Positions 37,269 to 46,600 of a stretch of 64,000 nt of DNA are shown in pieces. The DNA lies in NCBI GenBank assembly GCA_001516025.1, contig LOEU01000004.1, forward strand, positions 124,001-188,000, read 5' to 3'. The position numbers were made by a program, and so were the translations under genes. The stretch's first letter is position 1. Every line of letters starts with the position of its first letter. Under the pieces are notes generated by a model that saw only the letters and a list, made by a program, of their open reading frames with translations, was not told the DNA's origin and did no database searches. Source of the DNA: a bacterium BRH_c32 (GTDB lineage: Bacteria; Bacteroidota; Ignavibacteria; Ignavibacteriales; Melioribacteraceae).

Positions 37269-38345
37269 ATGTCGAAAGTAGAATTAAATAATATTGAAAT
37301 GAGTTATGGAGATACTAAAGTTCTTCATAATATTAGCACATCAATGAAGGACGGCGAGTTCGTTGTTCTAGTAGGTCCGTCGGGATGCGGCAAATCAACT
37401 ACATTACGAATAATCGCGGGATTGGAAATACCACAATCGGGTGAAGTTTTTATAGGTGATAGAAACGTTACAAACATTGCCCCTAAGGATAGAAACATCG
37501 CAATGGTATTTCAGAACTATGCTCTCTATCCTCACATGACGGTTTTTGATAATATGGCATTCGGTCTTAAGCTAAGAAAAGTTGATAAGAAAGAGATCGA
37601 GAAGAGAGTAAATGAAGCAGCGGAAGTTTTGGATATGACCGAATATCTAAAAAGAAAACCGAAAGCATTATCGGGAGGTCAAAGACAGCGCGTGGCTTTA
37701 GGAAGAGCGATAGTGCGCCAGCCCGATGTCTTTCTATTTGATGAACCGCTTTCAAATCTTGATGCTAAGCTGAGAGTACAGATGAGAACCGAAATTAAAA
37801 AAATGCATCATCGCCTAAAGACCACTATGATATACGTAACTCACGATCAAACAGAAGCTATGACGATGGGCGATAGGATTGTTGTAATGAAAGACGGTTA
37901 TATAATGCAATCTGCTAAAGCAATGGAACTATATAATCATCCCGTTAATAAATTCACGGCGGGATTTATCGGTTCCCCTTCAATGAATTTCTTTAACGTA
38001 ACGGTTGAAAATCATGGCTCGGTAGTTTTGAATGAAGGTAATTTTTCACTTACGCTTCCCGATAGAGACGCATTAAAAAATTATTCGGGTAAGACAATTA
38101 CTCTCGGTATCAGACCCGAGAACTTCCATCTAACTAGTGAACCGAATAATTCAATTAACGGACTCGTAGAGGTAGTGGAACTAATGGGTAATGAATCGTT
38201 CTTGCATGTAACTACTGGCAGACATACGTATATAGCTAAAGTGCCTGCGGATAGCTCTGTTACTTATAATCAAAATATTTTTATGAAAACCGATTTCGAT
38301 AAACTTCATTTCTTTGATTTGGAGACGGGGAACAGAATCGAATAA
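37269..38345 (+). CDS. ABC transporter ATP-binding protein (UgpC/MsmX/MalK type)
   Basis: The 358-residue ATPase has Walker A GPSGCGKST, Q-loop VFQNYALYPH, signature LSGGQRQR, Walker B VFLFDEP and the H-loop in VTHDQ. A C-terminal TOBE-like regulatory region follows (from about residue 240), typical of carbohydrate importers. It energises uptake at the inner membrane. The matching binding protein is probably the lipoprotein at 40270, but no permease gene occurs in the window. The ATPase may therefore serve permeases encoded elsewhere, as shared MsmX-type ATPases do. Confidence 0.92.
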   Translation: MSKVELNNIEMSYGDTKVLHNISTSMKDGEFVVLVGPSGCGKSTTLRIIAGLEIPQSGEVFIGDRNVTNIAPKDRNIAMVFQNYALYPHMTVFDNMAFGLKLRKVDKKEIEKRVNEAAEVLDMTEYLKRKPKALSGGQRQRVALGRAIVRQPDVFLFDEPLSNLDAKLRVQMRTEIKKMHHRLKTTMIYVTHDQTEAMTMGDRIVVMKDGYIMQSAKAMELYNHPVNKFTAGFIGSPSMNFFNVTVENHGSVVLNEGNFSLTLPDRDALKNYSGKTITLGIRPENFHLTSEPNNSINGLVEVVELMGNESFLHVTTGRHTYIAKVPADSSVTYNQNIFMKTDFDKLHFFDLETGNRIE

Positions 38346-38363
38346 TTAATTAAAGGTAGTTAA

Positions 38364-39392
38364 ATGAATTATAGAAAACTTGGAAATAGCGGATTATATG
38401 TATCGGAGCTTTGTTATGGAGCGATGTCCTTTACGGGAAGTAAAGGTTGGAGTCATATTTCCAAAACAAATCAAAAAGAAGCCGATGAATTAACTGCGAT
38501 GGCGATCGATAATGGAATTAATTTTATCGATACTGCCGACATTTATTCTGAAGGTGCTTCAGAAATAATGCTCGGTAAAGCACTCGGTAAAAAACGAAAA
38601 GATATAATTTTAACTACTAAGTTCGGATTCAAAGTAGGTGAAGGAGTAAATGATAACGGACTATCTCGCAAGAGAGTTATTGAAGCGTGCGATGAAAGTC
38701 TAAAGCGTCTCAATACCGATTATATTGATTTGTATTTAATTCATGCGGCTGATTTTGTTACCCCTATGGAAGAAACTCTTTCGGCACTTAATGATTTAGT
38801 AAGACAAGGGAAAGTTCGCTATATCGGTTGTTCAAATTTTTATGGATGGCAATTAGTAAAAGCAAATGCGATAGCAGAAAAAAATGGATGGGAAAAATTA
38901 ATTGTTAATCAGATCTATTATTCGCTTCTCGGAAGGGAATCCGAGTATGAAATGATACCTGCTGCGATTGAAGAAGGAATTGCAAATACAATATGGAGCC
39001 CGCTTCATGGTGGTATTCTATCGGGTAAATATTTTGATAAAAAGAATTGGCCTAAAGATACTCGCATTAAAGAACCGGGTGCACATTTCCCTTATGACGT
39101 TGTTCAAGGCGAAGAAGTAATGAAAGCAGTGATTAGAATCGCTAAAGATAATAAAGTAAGTCCCGCTCAGGTTTCATTAAACTATTTATTAAAGAAAAAA
39201 GGAGTAAGTTCGCTCGTGATCGGAGCAAAAAATAAAGAACAACTTCTTGATAATCTTAATACTGAAAAATGGGAATTAACGAAAGAACAATTTGATGAAC
39301 TTGATAATTTAAGTGCACCAAAGAATGTATATCCTCATTGGTATTATAATTTTTTCAGAAAAGCTGAATTAGAAAAAGGTTCGCATCTATGA
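38364..39392 (+). CDS. Aldo/keto reductase
   Basis: The 342-residue protein has the AKR tetrad in DTADIYSEGASE (Asp, Tyr), TTKFG (Lys) and LIHAAD (His). The cofactor-site motif SSLVIGAKNKEQL near the C-terminus supports NADP(H) use. It overlaps the nucleoside hydrolase gene by 4 bp, so the two are coupled. It resembles the general AKR group acting on sugar aldehydes and ketones. The specific substrate is unknown. Confidence 0.88.
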   Translation: MNYRKLGNSGLYVSELCYGAMSFTGSKGWSHISKTNQKEADELTAMAIDNGINFIDTADIYSEGASEIMLGKALGKKRKDIILTTKFGFKVGEGVNDNGLSRKRVIEACDESLKRLNTDYIDLYLIHAADFVTPMEETLSALNDLVRQGKVRYIGCSNFYGWQLVKANAIAEKNGWEKLIVNQIYYSLLGRESEYEMIPAAIEEGIANTIWSPLHGGILSGKYFDKKNWPKDTRIKEPGAHFPYDVVQGEEVMKAVIRIAKDNKVSPAQVSLNYLLKKKGVSSLVIGAKNKEQLLDNLNTEKWELTKEQFDELDNLSAPKNVYPHWYYNFFRKAELEKGSHL

Positions 39393-40270
39393 AAGAAAAA
39401 ATATTATTAGATACCGATATCGGCACCGATATTGATGATGCCGTTGCTTTAGCATATTTGTTGATGAAGCCCGAATGCGATCTACTTGGTATTACAACTG
39501 TTACAGGTGAGGCAGTAAAGAGGGCAATGATTGCTTCTGCTATTTGTAATGTCGCGGGGAAAAAAATACCAATTTATCCCGGTGCAGAGAATCCTTTAAT
39601 AATTGAACAAAATCAAAAAGTAGCTCAACAGGCAATATTTCTTGATAGATGGAAACATGAAAAAAGTTTTCCTAAGTATGATGCTATCGAATTTATGCGT
39701 GATACAATCAGAAAAAATCCGGGTGAAGTAACTTTACTTACCGTTGCACCGCTTACAAATATTGGACTTCTCTTCGCTACCGATCCCGAGATTCCCACAT
39801 TACTTAAAGGATTAGTGATGATGGCAGGATATTATGAAAGAAAGGATAGCACCGCATATCCACGCGAATGGAATGCTTTCGGAGATTATCATGCTTCTAA
39901 AATTGTTTATAATGCTACCGTTAAAACTCATCGCTCAGTAGGTTTAGATGTTACACGAGAAGTGATAATGAATTCAAAAGAAGTAAAAGAAAAATTCAAG
40001 CCTCCACTTCTAAAACCGGTTTTAGATTTTGCTACTGTATGGTTCGAGAAGTTTTATGATTCTATTACATTTCACGATCCCTTAGCCGCAGCTACAATAT
40101 TTAATAATGATATTTGCACTTTTACAAAAGGAGATATCAATTTAGATATTGATGATAAGGAGCATCCCGGTATTACAAGGTGGAATCCGAATGATAAAGG
40201 AAAACATGAAGTTGCTCTATCAGTTAATAAAGAGAAATTCTTTGAAGAATATTTTAGCGTATTTAAGTGA
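39389..40270 (+). CDS. Nucleoside hydrolase family protein
   Basis: The 293-residue protein carries the calcium-binding N-terminal cluster LLDTDIGTDIDDAVAL, characteristic of inosine-uridine-preferring nucleoside hydrolases. It also has LLTVAPLTNIGLL and the HDPLAAA stretch with the second metal Asp. It would cut N-ribosides to base and ribose in the cytoplasm. Ribokinase and ribose pyranase (10298-11637) in the same gene run could use the ribose. Its presence in a glycan cluster suggests an alternative glycoside substrate is possible. It shares one base with the solute-binding lipoprotein start. Confidence 0.88.
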   Translation: MKEKILLDTDIGTDIDDAVALAYLLMKPECDLLGITTVTGEAVKRAMIASAICNVAGKKIPIYPGAENPLIIEQNQKVAQQAIFLDRWKHEKSFPKYDAIEFMRDTIRKNPGEVTLLTVAPLTNIGLLFATDPEIPTLLKGLVMMAGYYERKDSTAYPREWNAFGDYHASKIVYNATVKTHRSVGLDVTREVIMNSKEVKEKFKPPLLKPVLDFATVWFEKFYDSITFHDPLAAATIFNNDICTFTKGDINLDIDDKEHPGITRWNPNDKGKHEVALSVNKEKFFEEYFSVFK

Positions 40271-41562
40271 TGAAATATTATGTTACGATTATAATAATTA
40301 TAGCTATGATAAGCTGCTCGGGCGGAGAGAGAAAAGAAAATGAAGTTCTCTTTTGGCATAGCTTCGTCCCCGCCACTCAACCCGCATTGAATAAGATGAT
40401 TGAGAAATTTGAAAATGAAAATCCCGATATTCATATAAAAGCTCAGTGCGTTCCCACAGGCGATGCATTAGTCCAAAAATTAATTACTTCGATTCAAAGC
40501 GGCACGCAACCTGATATTGCTTGGATTCATTCCGATTTTATAGATAAACTTATCGAAGGTGATGCAATATATGAAATGGATCATTTTATTAAATCGAAGG
40601 ATGGATTATCTAAAGAAGAGATAGATGATTTTTTCCCTGAACTACTTAAATCGGCAATCTGGAACGGTAAGTTATACGCTCTCCCAATGGAAGCGACTGT
40701 TTTAGCTCTCCATTATAATAAGGATGCTTTTAAGGCAGCGGGATTAGACCCAAACACTCCGCCCACAACATGGGATGAACTTTATGAGGCTGCGAAAAAA
40801 TTAACGGTCGATAAAGACGGAGATGGTAAGATTGATCAATATGGTTTTTATATACCTGTATTTCCTGCTTCGGGACAGCTATCGATCTGGATGGTTTTGC
40901 AATGGGAACCTTTTGTATGGCAGGCAGGTGGTAAAATTATTAATAGCGAACAGACAAAATTATTGATCGATCAAGCTCCCGCCGTAGAGGCACTTTCATT
41001 CTGGAAGAAGATGTACGATTTGATGAACTTCTCCGGGTTTACTCTTTCGCACGATCTCGGTTTTTCATCGGGCACTCTTGCTATGGTAATGGACGGACCG
41101 TGGAATCTTCCCGTTTATAAAAAATTAAATAAATTCCAGTGGGGTATTACTTCACTTCCCGCCGGACCGAAGGATAAAGCTACATATATAGCCGGAGAGC
41201 ATCTTGCAATATTTAAGAAATCTAATATACCCGAGAAATCTTGGAAATTTGTTAAGTGGTTTATTCAGCCCGAAAATCAGGCGCTTTTCTCCGAGCTTTC
41301 CGGATATCTTCCCGTTCGCAAATCAACTTTAGAATTGGAGAGTTATAAAAAATTCCTTTCCGAAGATAAATATATGAATGCTTTTATCGATCAAATAAAA
41401 ATAGCGCGGGCTCAATCGCCCATTGATCATTATAAAATTGAGATAAACCAAATTATTGCCGAGGCGGTGGAGCAAACAATTCTTGGCAATAAAGATGCTG
41501 CTGAAGTACTTAAGGTGCAGAAACAAAAGGGAAATAAGCTTTTAGAGAGTGTAGCTAAATAA
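40270..41562 (+). CDS. Extracellular solute-binding lipoprotein (sugar ABC importer)
   Basis: The protein has a lipoprotein signal with a short hydrophobic core and Cys in MISCSGG, then the type 1 sugar-binding protein fold: LFWHSFVPATQPALNKMI, TGDALVQKLITSIQSG, PDIAWIH, and the TWDELYEAAKKLT hinge region. It binds an oligosaccharide at the outer face of the inner membrane. The ATG at 40270 shares a base with the preceding stop; a GTG at 40267 is an alternative start. It likely works with the ATPase at 37269, but no permease follows. It is the last gene of the tightly packed run. Confidence 0.9.
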   Translation: MKYYVTIIIIIAMISCSGGERKENEVLFWHSFVPATQPALNKMIEKFENENPDIHIKAQCVPTGDALVQKLITSIQSGTQPDIAWIHSDFIDKLIEGDAIYEMDHFIKSKDGLSKEEIDDFFPELLKSAIWNGKLYALPMEATVLALHYNKDAFKAAGLDPNTPPTTWDELYEAAKKLTVDKDGDGKIDQYGFYIPVFPASGQLSIWMVLQWEPFVWQAGGKIINSEQTKLLIDQAPAVEALSFWKKMYDLMNFSGFTLSHDLGFSSGTLAMVMDGPWNLPVYKKLNKFQWGITSLPAGPKDKATYIAGEHLAIFKKSNIPEKSWKFVKWFIQPENQALFSELSGYLPVRKSTLELESYKKFLSEDKYMNAFIDQIKIARAQSPIDHYKIEINQIIAEAVEQTILGNKDAAEVLKVQKQKGNKLLESVAK

Positions 41563-41791
41563 AAATTAGTGGGTCTATGTTTGAGCTTTTTAATAATCTG
41601 ACTCCCATTATATCAAGTGAGGTTATTGCGAAATGTGCAATCGCAGAAAATATTTTTTAGCTCGTTAGTTTTTATAAGTGGCATATAGCAATTAGGTAGT
41701 TTCTTAATCATAAAAAATTCATATAGTTTACACAAATATGTTTTATGAAATATTTATAACTATTAAAATAATATAATAAACGGAGGTTAGA
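41563..41791. other. Intergenic region, largest gap in the window
   Basis: This AT-rich, 229-bp gap separates the 28-gene run from the dioxygenase gene. The only clear element is the SD GGAGG at 41782-41786 before the ATG at 41792. Short inverted repeats are too weak to call a terminator. It probably holds the promoter for the following genes, but I could not place -33/-7 boxes with confidence. Confidence 0.4.
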
Positions 41792-42535
41792 ATGAGCACA
41801 CATATATCGGATGCACAAAAGAAACAATATCAAGAAGAAGGTTATTTCGTTCTTGAAAACGCAATCACACCCGAGCAGTTGAAAGAGATGCGGGCTGAAT
41901 GCGATACATTAATAAAAGCACAAGACGACGAGATGGAACGGACAGGCACTAATACATTAGGACTCAGCCGCAAGAATAGCCGTTACTTCGTTTTTAATGC
42001 TTATAAGGATCGCCCTTACCTTGCGAAATTTTTATTCTCTGACTTAATGGCTGATCTTTGCAAAGCAACTATCGGATATACTGCTTATCTTTTCTGGGAG
42101 CAATTTGTAGTTAAAGGTACCGATAAGAAGGGTGCTGAATTCGGTTGGCATCAGGATTCAGGTTACGTTGATGGAGACCATAAATATTATGTAAATTTTT
42201 GGATTCCTCTCGATGATGTAAATGAAGAAAACGGAACGATATCGATTCTCCCTTATTCCAAAGCAGGTACCGATAAGAAGGTCGAGCATGTTACTCAACC
42301 CGATGGCGATCGTCATGGTTATTTCGGGCAGGAGAAAGGAGAATTGATGAACGTTAAAGCCGGTTCTATTGTTGTTTTCTCGAGTGTTGCTTTCCATAGA
42401 TCGGGAGCTAATAGTACTGATAGAATGAGACGTGCGTGGGCACTTCAATATTCTCCCGAAGTAATTTTTGAAAAAGATGGTTCTCTTAAAGGACTTGACG
42501 AAAAATTTTTAGAGTACGGAAAGAAATTAAAATAA
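41792..42535 (+). CDS. Phytanoyl-CoA dioxygenase (PhyH) family Fe(II)/2-oxoglutarate oxygenase
   Basis: The 247-residue protein has the 2-His-1-Asp iron site: His120 and Asp122 in GWHQDSGYVD, and His202 in AFHRSGANST, with Arg213 as the likely 2-oxoglutarate anchor. WIPLDDVNEENGTI is the typical PhyH strand. It hydroxylates a small substrate and needs oxygen, which contrasts with the oxygen-sensitive glycyl radical enzyme a few kilobases away. It is cytoplasmic. SMP-30 follows after 18 bp. The substrate is unknown. Confidence 0.88.
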   Translation: MSTHISDAQKKQYQEEGYFVLENAITPEQLKEMRAECDTLIKAQDDEMERTGTNTLGLSRKNSRYFVFNAYKDRPYLAKFLFSDLMADLCKATIGYTAYLFWEQFVVKGTDKKGAEFGWHQDSGYVDGDHKYYVNFWIPLDDVNEENGTISILPYSKAGTDKKVEHVTQPDGDRHGYFGQEKGELMNVKAGSIVVFSSVAFHRSGANSTDRMRRAWALQYSPEVIFEKDGSLKGLDEKFLEYGKKLK

Positions 42536-42553
42536 AAACTTAATGAGGGAGTT

Positions 42554-43495
42554 ATGAAAAAGATAGTAGTATTAATTTTCTTTGCAGCAATTAGTCAGAT
42601 TTTTTCACAAACTTCCTCAGGTAAATTAGAGAAAGTATTTTCGGACGGGTTTTTCACCGAGGGACCCGTTTCTACCGATGACGGGAAAATATTTTTTACC
42701 GATCTAACCTTTACATCAGAAACCGATCTTCAGGCAGGTAATATTTGGCTTTATGATGCTAATACTGGTAAAACAATTCTTTATCGTTCTCCTAGCGGTA
42801 TGGCAAACGGGTTAGAAATTTATAAAGGTAATCTTTATGCATGCGAAGCTGCCGATTATGGCGGAAGAAGAATTACCGTTACCGATATTGCAACGGGCAG
42901 AGCTAAAATTTATGCTGGTTATTATAACGATAAACATTTCAATTCTCCTAATGATTTGGTATTCGATTCAAAAGGGAACTTATATTTTACCGATCCTCGC
43001 TATTCGGGACATGAACCGATAGAGCAACAGGTAAAAGGAGTTTATAAAGTTACTCCCGATAGAAAAGTGGACCTTCTTACCGGAATGATCTCTATGCCGA
43101 ATGGTATCGGACTTTCTCCGGATGAAAGTATTCTTTATGTAGTTTGTAATGATGAGACTGATCCGGCTACAAATCCAAGCGAAAAACTAAAAGGTAATTT
43201 TATTGCTAAATTTATACTTCACAAAAATAGTCCGCTGGAATATCTAGGTAAACTTGTTTCTTTTACATATCCAACGGGACCGGACGGAATCCAAGTTGAT
43301 TCAGATGGAAATATTTGGGCTGCAATACGTGAAGAAGCAGCTCCTTATATTGGTAAATATGATTCAGAAGGGAATGAGTTATTACGTATCCCACTTCCCG
43401 AAGTGCCTTCTAATCTTTGCTTCGGAAAAGGGAAATTTAGTGATTATCTTTTTATTACTGCCGGCGGTTCGCTTTATAAATATAAACTAAACTAA
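42554..43495 (+). CDS. Secreted SMP-30/gluconolactonase/LRE-like beta-propeller
   Basis: The 313-residue protein has a signal peptide (1-19, ending IFSQ) and a six-bladed propeller pattern. Metal-site motifs are FTEGPV (Glu), HFNSPNDLVFDSKGNLYFTDP (Asn and Asp) and PNGIGLSPDE. Family members hydrolyse sugar lactones with Ca or Zn. Its export places it in the periplasm, where it could act on lactones made by periplasmic sugar oxidation. The SD AGGGAG at 42546-42551 is clear. The fold is firm; lactonase activity is inferred. Confidence 0.85.
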   Translation: MKKIVVLIFFAAISQIFSQTSSGKLEKVFSDGFFTEGPVSTDDGKIFFTDLTFTSETDLQAGNIWLYDANTGKTILYRSPSGMANGLEIYKGNLYACEAADYGGRRITVTDIATGRAKIYAGYYNDKHFNSPNDLVFDSKGNLYFTDPRYSGHEPIEQQVKGVYKVTPDRKVDLLTGMISMPNGIGLSPDESILYVVCNDETDPATNPSEKLKGNFIAKFILHKNSPLEYLGKLVSFTYPTGPDGIQVDSDGNIWAAIREEAAPYIGKYDSEGNELLRIPLPEVPSNLCFGKGKFSDYLFITAGGSLYKYKLN

Positions 43496-43694
43496 AGAGG
43501 CATAAAATAAGCGATATAAACGCATGTTGTGTATTTAGAAATAGAAACTGAGTGGAATCGGATATTGCTATAAATAGAGATGTTTAATAGTTAGTGGTAA
43601 AACTCATAGATATATACCGTAACCAATGGAAAATAAGAACATATAATGGGTTAAACCCTACGCAGCAAATTTTTAAATTATATACAGAACTAAA
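43496..43694. other. Intergenic region upstream of the GH43-GH92 gene
   Basis: This 199-bp AT-rich spacer contains the short palindrome GGGTTAAACCC at 43648-43658, about 37 bp before the start codon. It could be a protein-binding site, but a single copy is weak evidence. No terminator or clear SD is visible. Confidence 0.3.
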
Positions 43695-46600
43695 ATGAAT
43701 AAAATATTTATACTGATAATACTCCTGACTGTAACAATTATTTATTCACAGGATAATAAGATTAATTCTGCAGCCGCCGAAGGAGTGAAGTTATTGACTA
43801 ATTCTATCGCTGCCGAAGGAGTGAAGTTATCGACAAATTCTATCGCTGCCGAAGGTGGAAGGTTATTGACTAATCCTATATCGCCCGAAGGTGCAGACCC
43901 ATGGGTAATCCTGCATGATGGTATTTACTACTATTGCTATTCCACTGATACTTCTATTTGGATTAATAGCTCTGAAAGATTAGAAGATGTTGTTCAACAA
44001 ACAGGAATTGAGGTATGGAAGCCCGAAGAAGGAAAACCTTATTCAAAAGAAATATGGGCACCGGAACTTCATTTCTTAAATGATAAATGGTATATCTATT
44101 TCGCAGCAGATGACGGAAAAAACGAAAACCATAGAATGTATGTACTCGAATCTCTATCCGATAATCCCAAAGAGAATTATATTCTAAAGGGACAACTAAA
44201 AGCAAAGACCGATAAATGGGCAATAGACGGAACAGTCTTAGAGCATAATAAAAAACTTTATTTTGTATGGTCGGGTTGGGTAGGTGATAAAAATGTATCT
44301 CAAAATATCTATATAGCGGAAATGGAAAATCCTTATACAATTAAAGGAGAACGAGTGCTTATATCTATTCCCGAACATAAATGGGAAATATTTGGCGAAC
44401 CATGGATTAATGAAGGACCACAGATATTAAAACATGCCGGTAAGACATTTATAATATATTCCGCAAGCGGCAGTTGGACAGATCACTATTGCTTGGGTCA
44501 ATTAAGTCTAATAGGCAACGATCCTCTTTATCCAAAAAATTGGGAGAAAAAGAAAGTGCCGGTTTTTCAAGGTACTGAAAAAATATTTAGTCCCGGACAT
44601 GCCTCGTTTACATATTCACCTGACCTAACAGAAAACTGGATTGTATATCACACAGCAAAAAAGAAAGGAAGTGGTTGGGATAGGAATGTACGCATTCAAA
44701 AATTTTCTTTCGATGAAAATGGTGAGCCGGCATTCGATAAGCCCATTGATGACGGACTTGAATTTAATTCACCCTCAGGAAATAATTTTGCTCAATATGT
44801 AAATCCGTTTATCGGGACATCAAACGGAGGCAATACATTTCCGGGTGCTGTAGTTCCTTTCGGAATGGTATCCTTAAGTCCGCAGAATGCATTCGGAGCA
44901 CCATCGGGATATTTATATGGCGAAGAAAATTTTCGTGGATTCGGACATAACCATTTAAGCGGTACGGGATGCGGCGATCTCGGCTCTATTATTATCTTCC
45001 CTTTCACGGGTGATATCGATTATAATAATTATTCGACTAGTTATAAAAACGAAATCGTATCTGCCGGTTATTATTCACTCTATCTTGACAAATCAAAAAT
45101 TAAAATAGAAGTAACTGCCTCGGAGAGAACGGGCTTAATAAAATTTATTCCCGATGAAAAAATGGAATTAAAAATTCTCATCGATGTAGGCAGAAGTCTC
45201 ACTCTTCAAGGAGGCGGAAAAATATTATTAAATGGGGAGAACGAAATTTCGGGCTATAATATTTCCGGCGGCTTCTGCGGCGAAGAAAATAGAAATACTA
45301 CCTTCTTCTCATCTGAGTTTAATAAACCATTTAGTTCATCATCATTGATCGATTCCACTAAAGGCATTATACTTTCCTTCAAGATGAATAAAGGAGAGGA
45401 ATTAATTCTTAAGACGGGATTATCATATACGTCGATTGCGAATGCTAAAAATAATAGAAGAAATGAAGTCCACGATTATGATTTCACTAAAGTAAGAAAT
45501 GAAGCAACAGAAAAATGGAATTATGTTTTAGGTAAGGCAAAAGCTATCGGCAAAAAAGATGATATGATTAAGTTCTATACATCTTTATACCATACTCTTA
45601 TCCATCCGAATATTCTTAATGATATAAACGGTGATTATCCTTTGTATCAAACGGGAGGGATTGGCAACGATAAAGGAAATAGATATACAATCTTTTCTTT
45701 GTGGGATACATACAGAACTCTCCACCCTTTATATACACTTCTTTATCCCGAGATTCAATTAGATATGATTAATTCAATGTTGGGAATGTATAAAGAGGGA
45801 GGTTATCTTCCTAAATGGGATCTACTTTCTCAAGAAACTTATATGATGGTTGGCGATCCTGCCTCGATTGTCATTGCGGATAGTTATATAAAAGGGATAA
45901 GGGAATTCGATACCAAACTCGCACTCGAAGCTATGCTAAAGCCAGCAACATTAAAGAAAGGTGAGAATGCTCCTCCGATAAGAGCAGGTTATCATCAGTT
46001 TCTTGAATATGGCTATATCCCTTTTGAGCAGGATATGAATGATGACTGGTGGGTCTGGGGTCCGGTCTCCACTAACTTAGAATATAATTTATCCGATTGG
46101 TCGATCTCGCAATTCGCCAATAAAATAGGTAACGAAGAAGTAGCTAAAGAATTTTTAGAACGCTCAATGAAGTATAAAAATATAATCGATACGACTACGA
46201 AATTCGCACGACCTCGATTAAAGAATGGCGCATGGCTCGAACCGTTCGATCCATTTTTGAGTGTCGGTTCTACCGATTGGGAAGGTTCGGGTGGTCCCGG
46301 TTATGTCGAAGGTAACGCATGGAACTATTCTTGGTTTGTTCCTTTTGATATTCCCGGTTTAACTAAACTATATGGCGGTGATAAAGCATTCGCAGAAAAA
46401 CTGCTCGAGTGTTTCAGGAATGATCAGTTTAAAATTAATAACGAGCCCGATTTCGCATATCCTTACCTATTTAATTATGTGAAAGGTTATGAACAAAATA
46501 CCCCGAAATTAGTAACTGAAATAATGGAACGTGATTTTGGTGTTGATGATGCCGGACTTCCGGGCAATGATGATTGCGGTGCCACTTCGGGATGGTTTAT

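Noticed and set aside
41563..41791. Possible small RNA or terminator in the largest intergenic gap
   Set aside because: Only short, imperfect inverted repeats were found, with no stable stem followed by T residues.
43648..43658. GGGTTAAACCC palindrome as an operator
   Set aside because: It is a single short copy in AT-rich DNA with no matching site elsewhere that I noticed; too weak to call.
43765..43872. Possible CRISPR array because of 36-bp repeats
   Set aside because: The units are directly adjacent with no spacers, are in frame with a coding region and encode a 12-residue peptide repeat.
43963..44340. 125-residue open frame on the minus strand
   Set aside because: It is fully inside the GH43 domain on the opposite strand, and its composition matches a shadow of that coding sequence.
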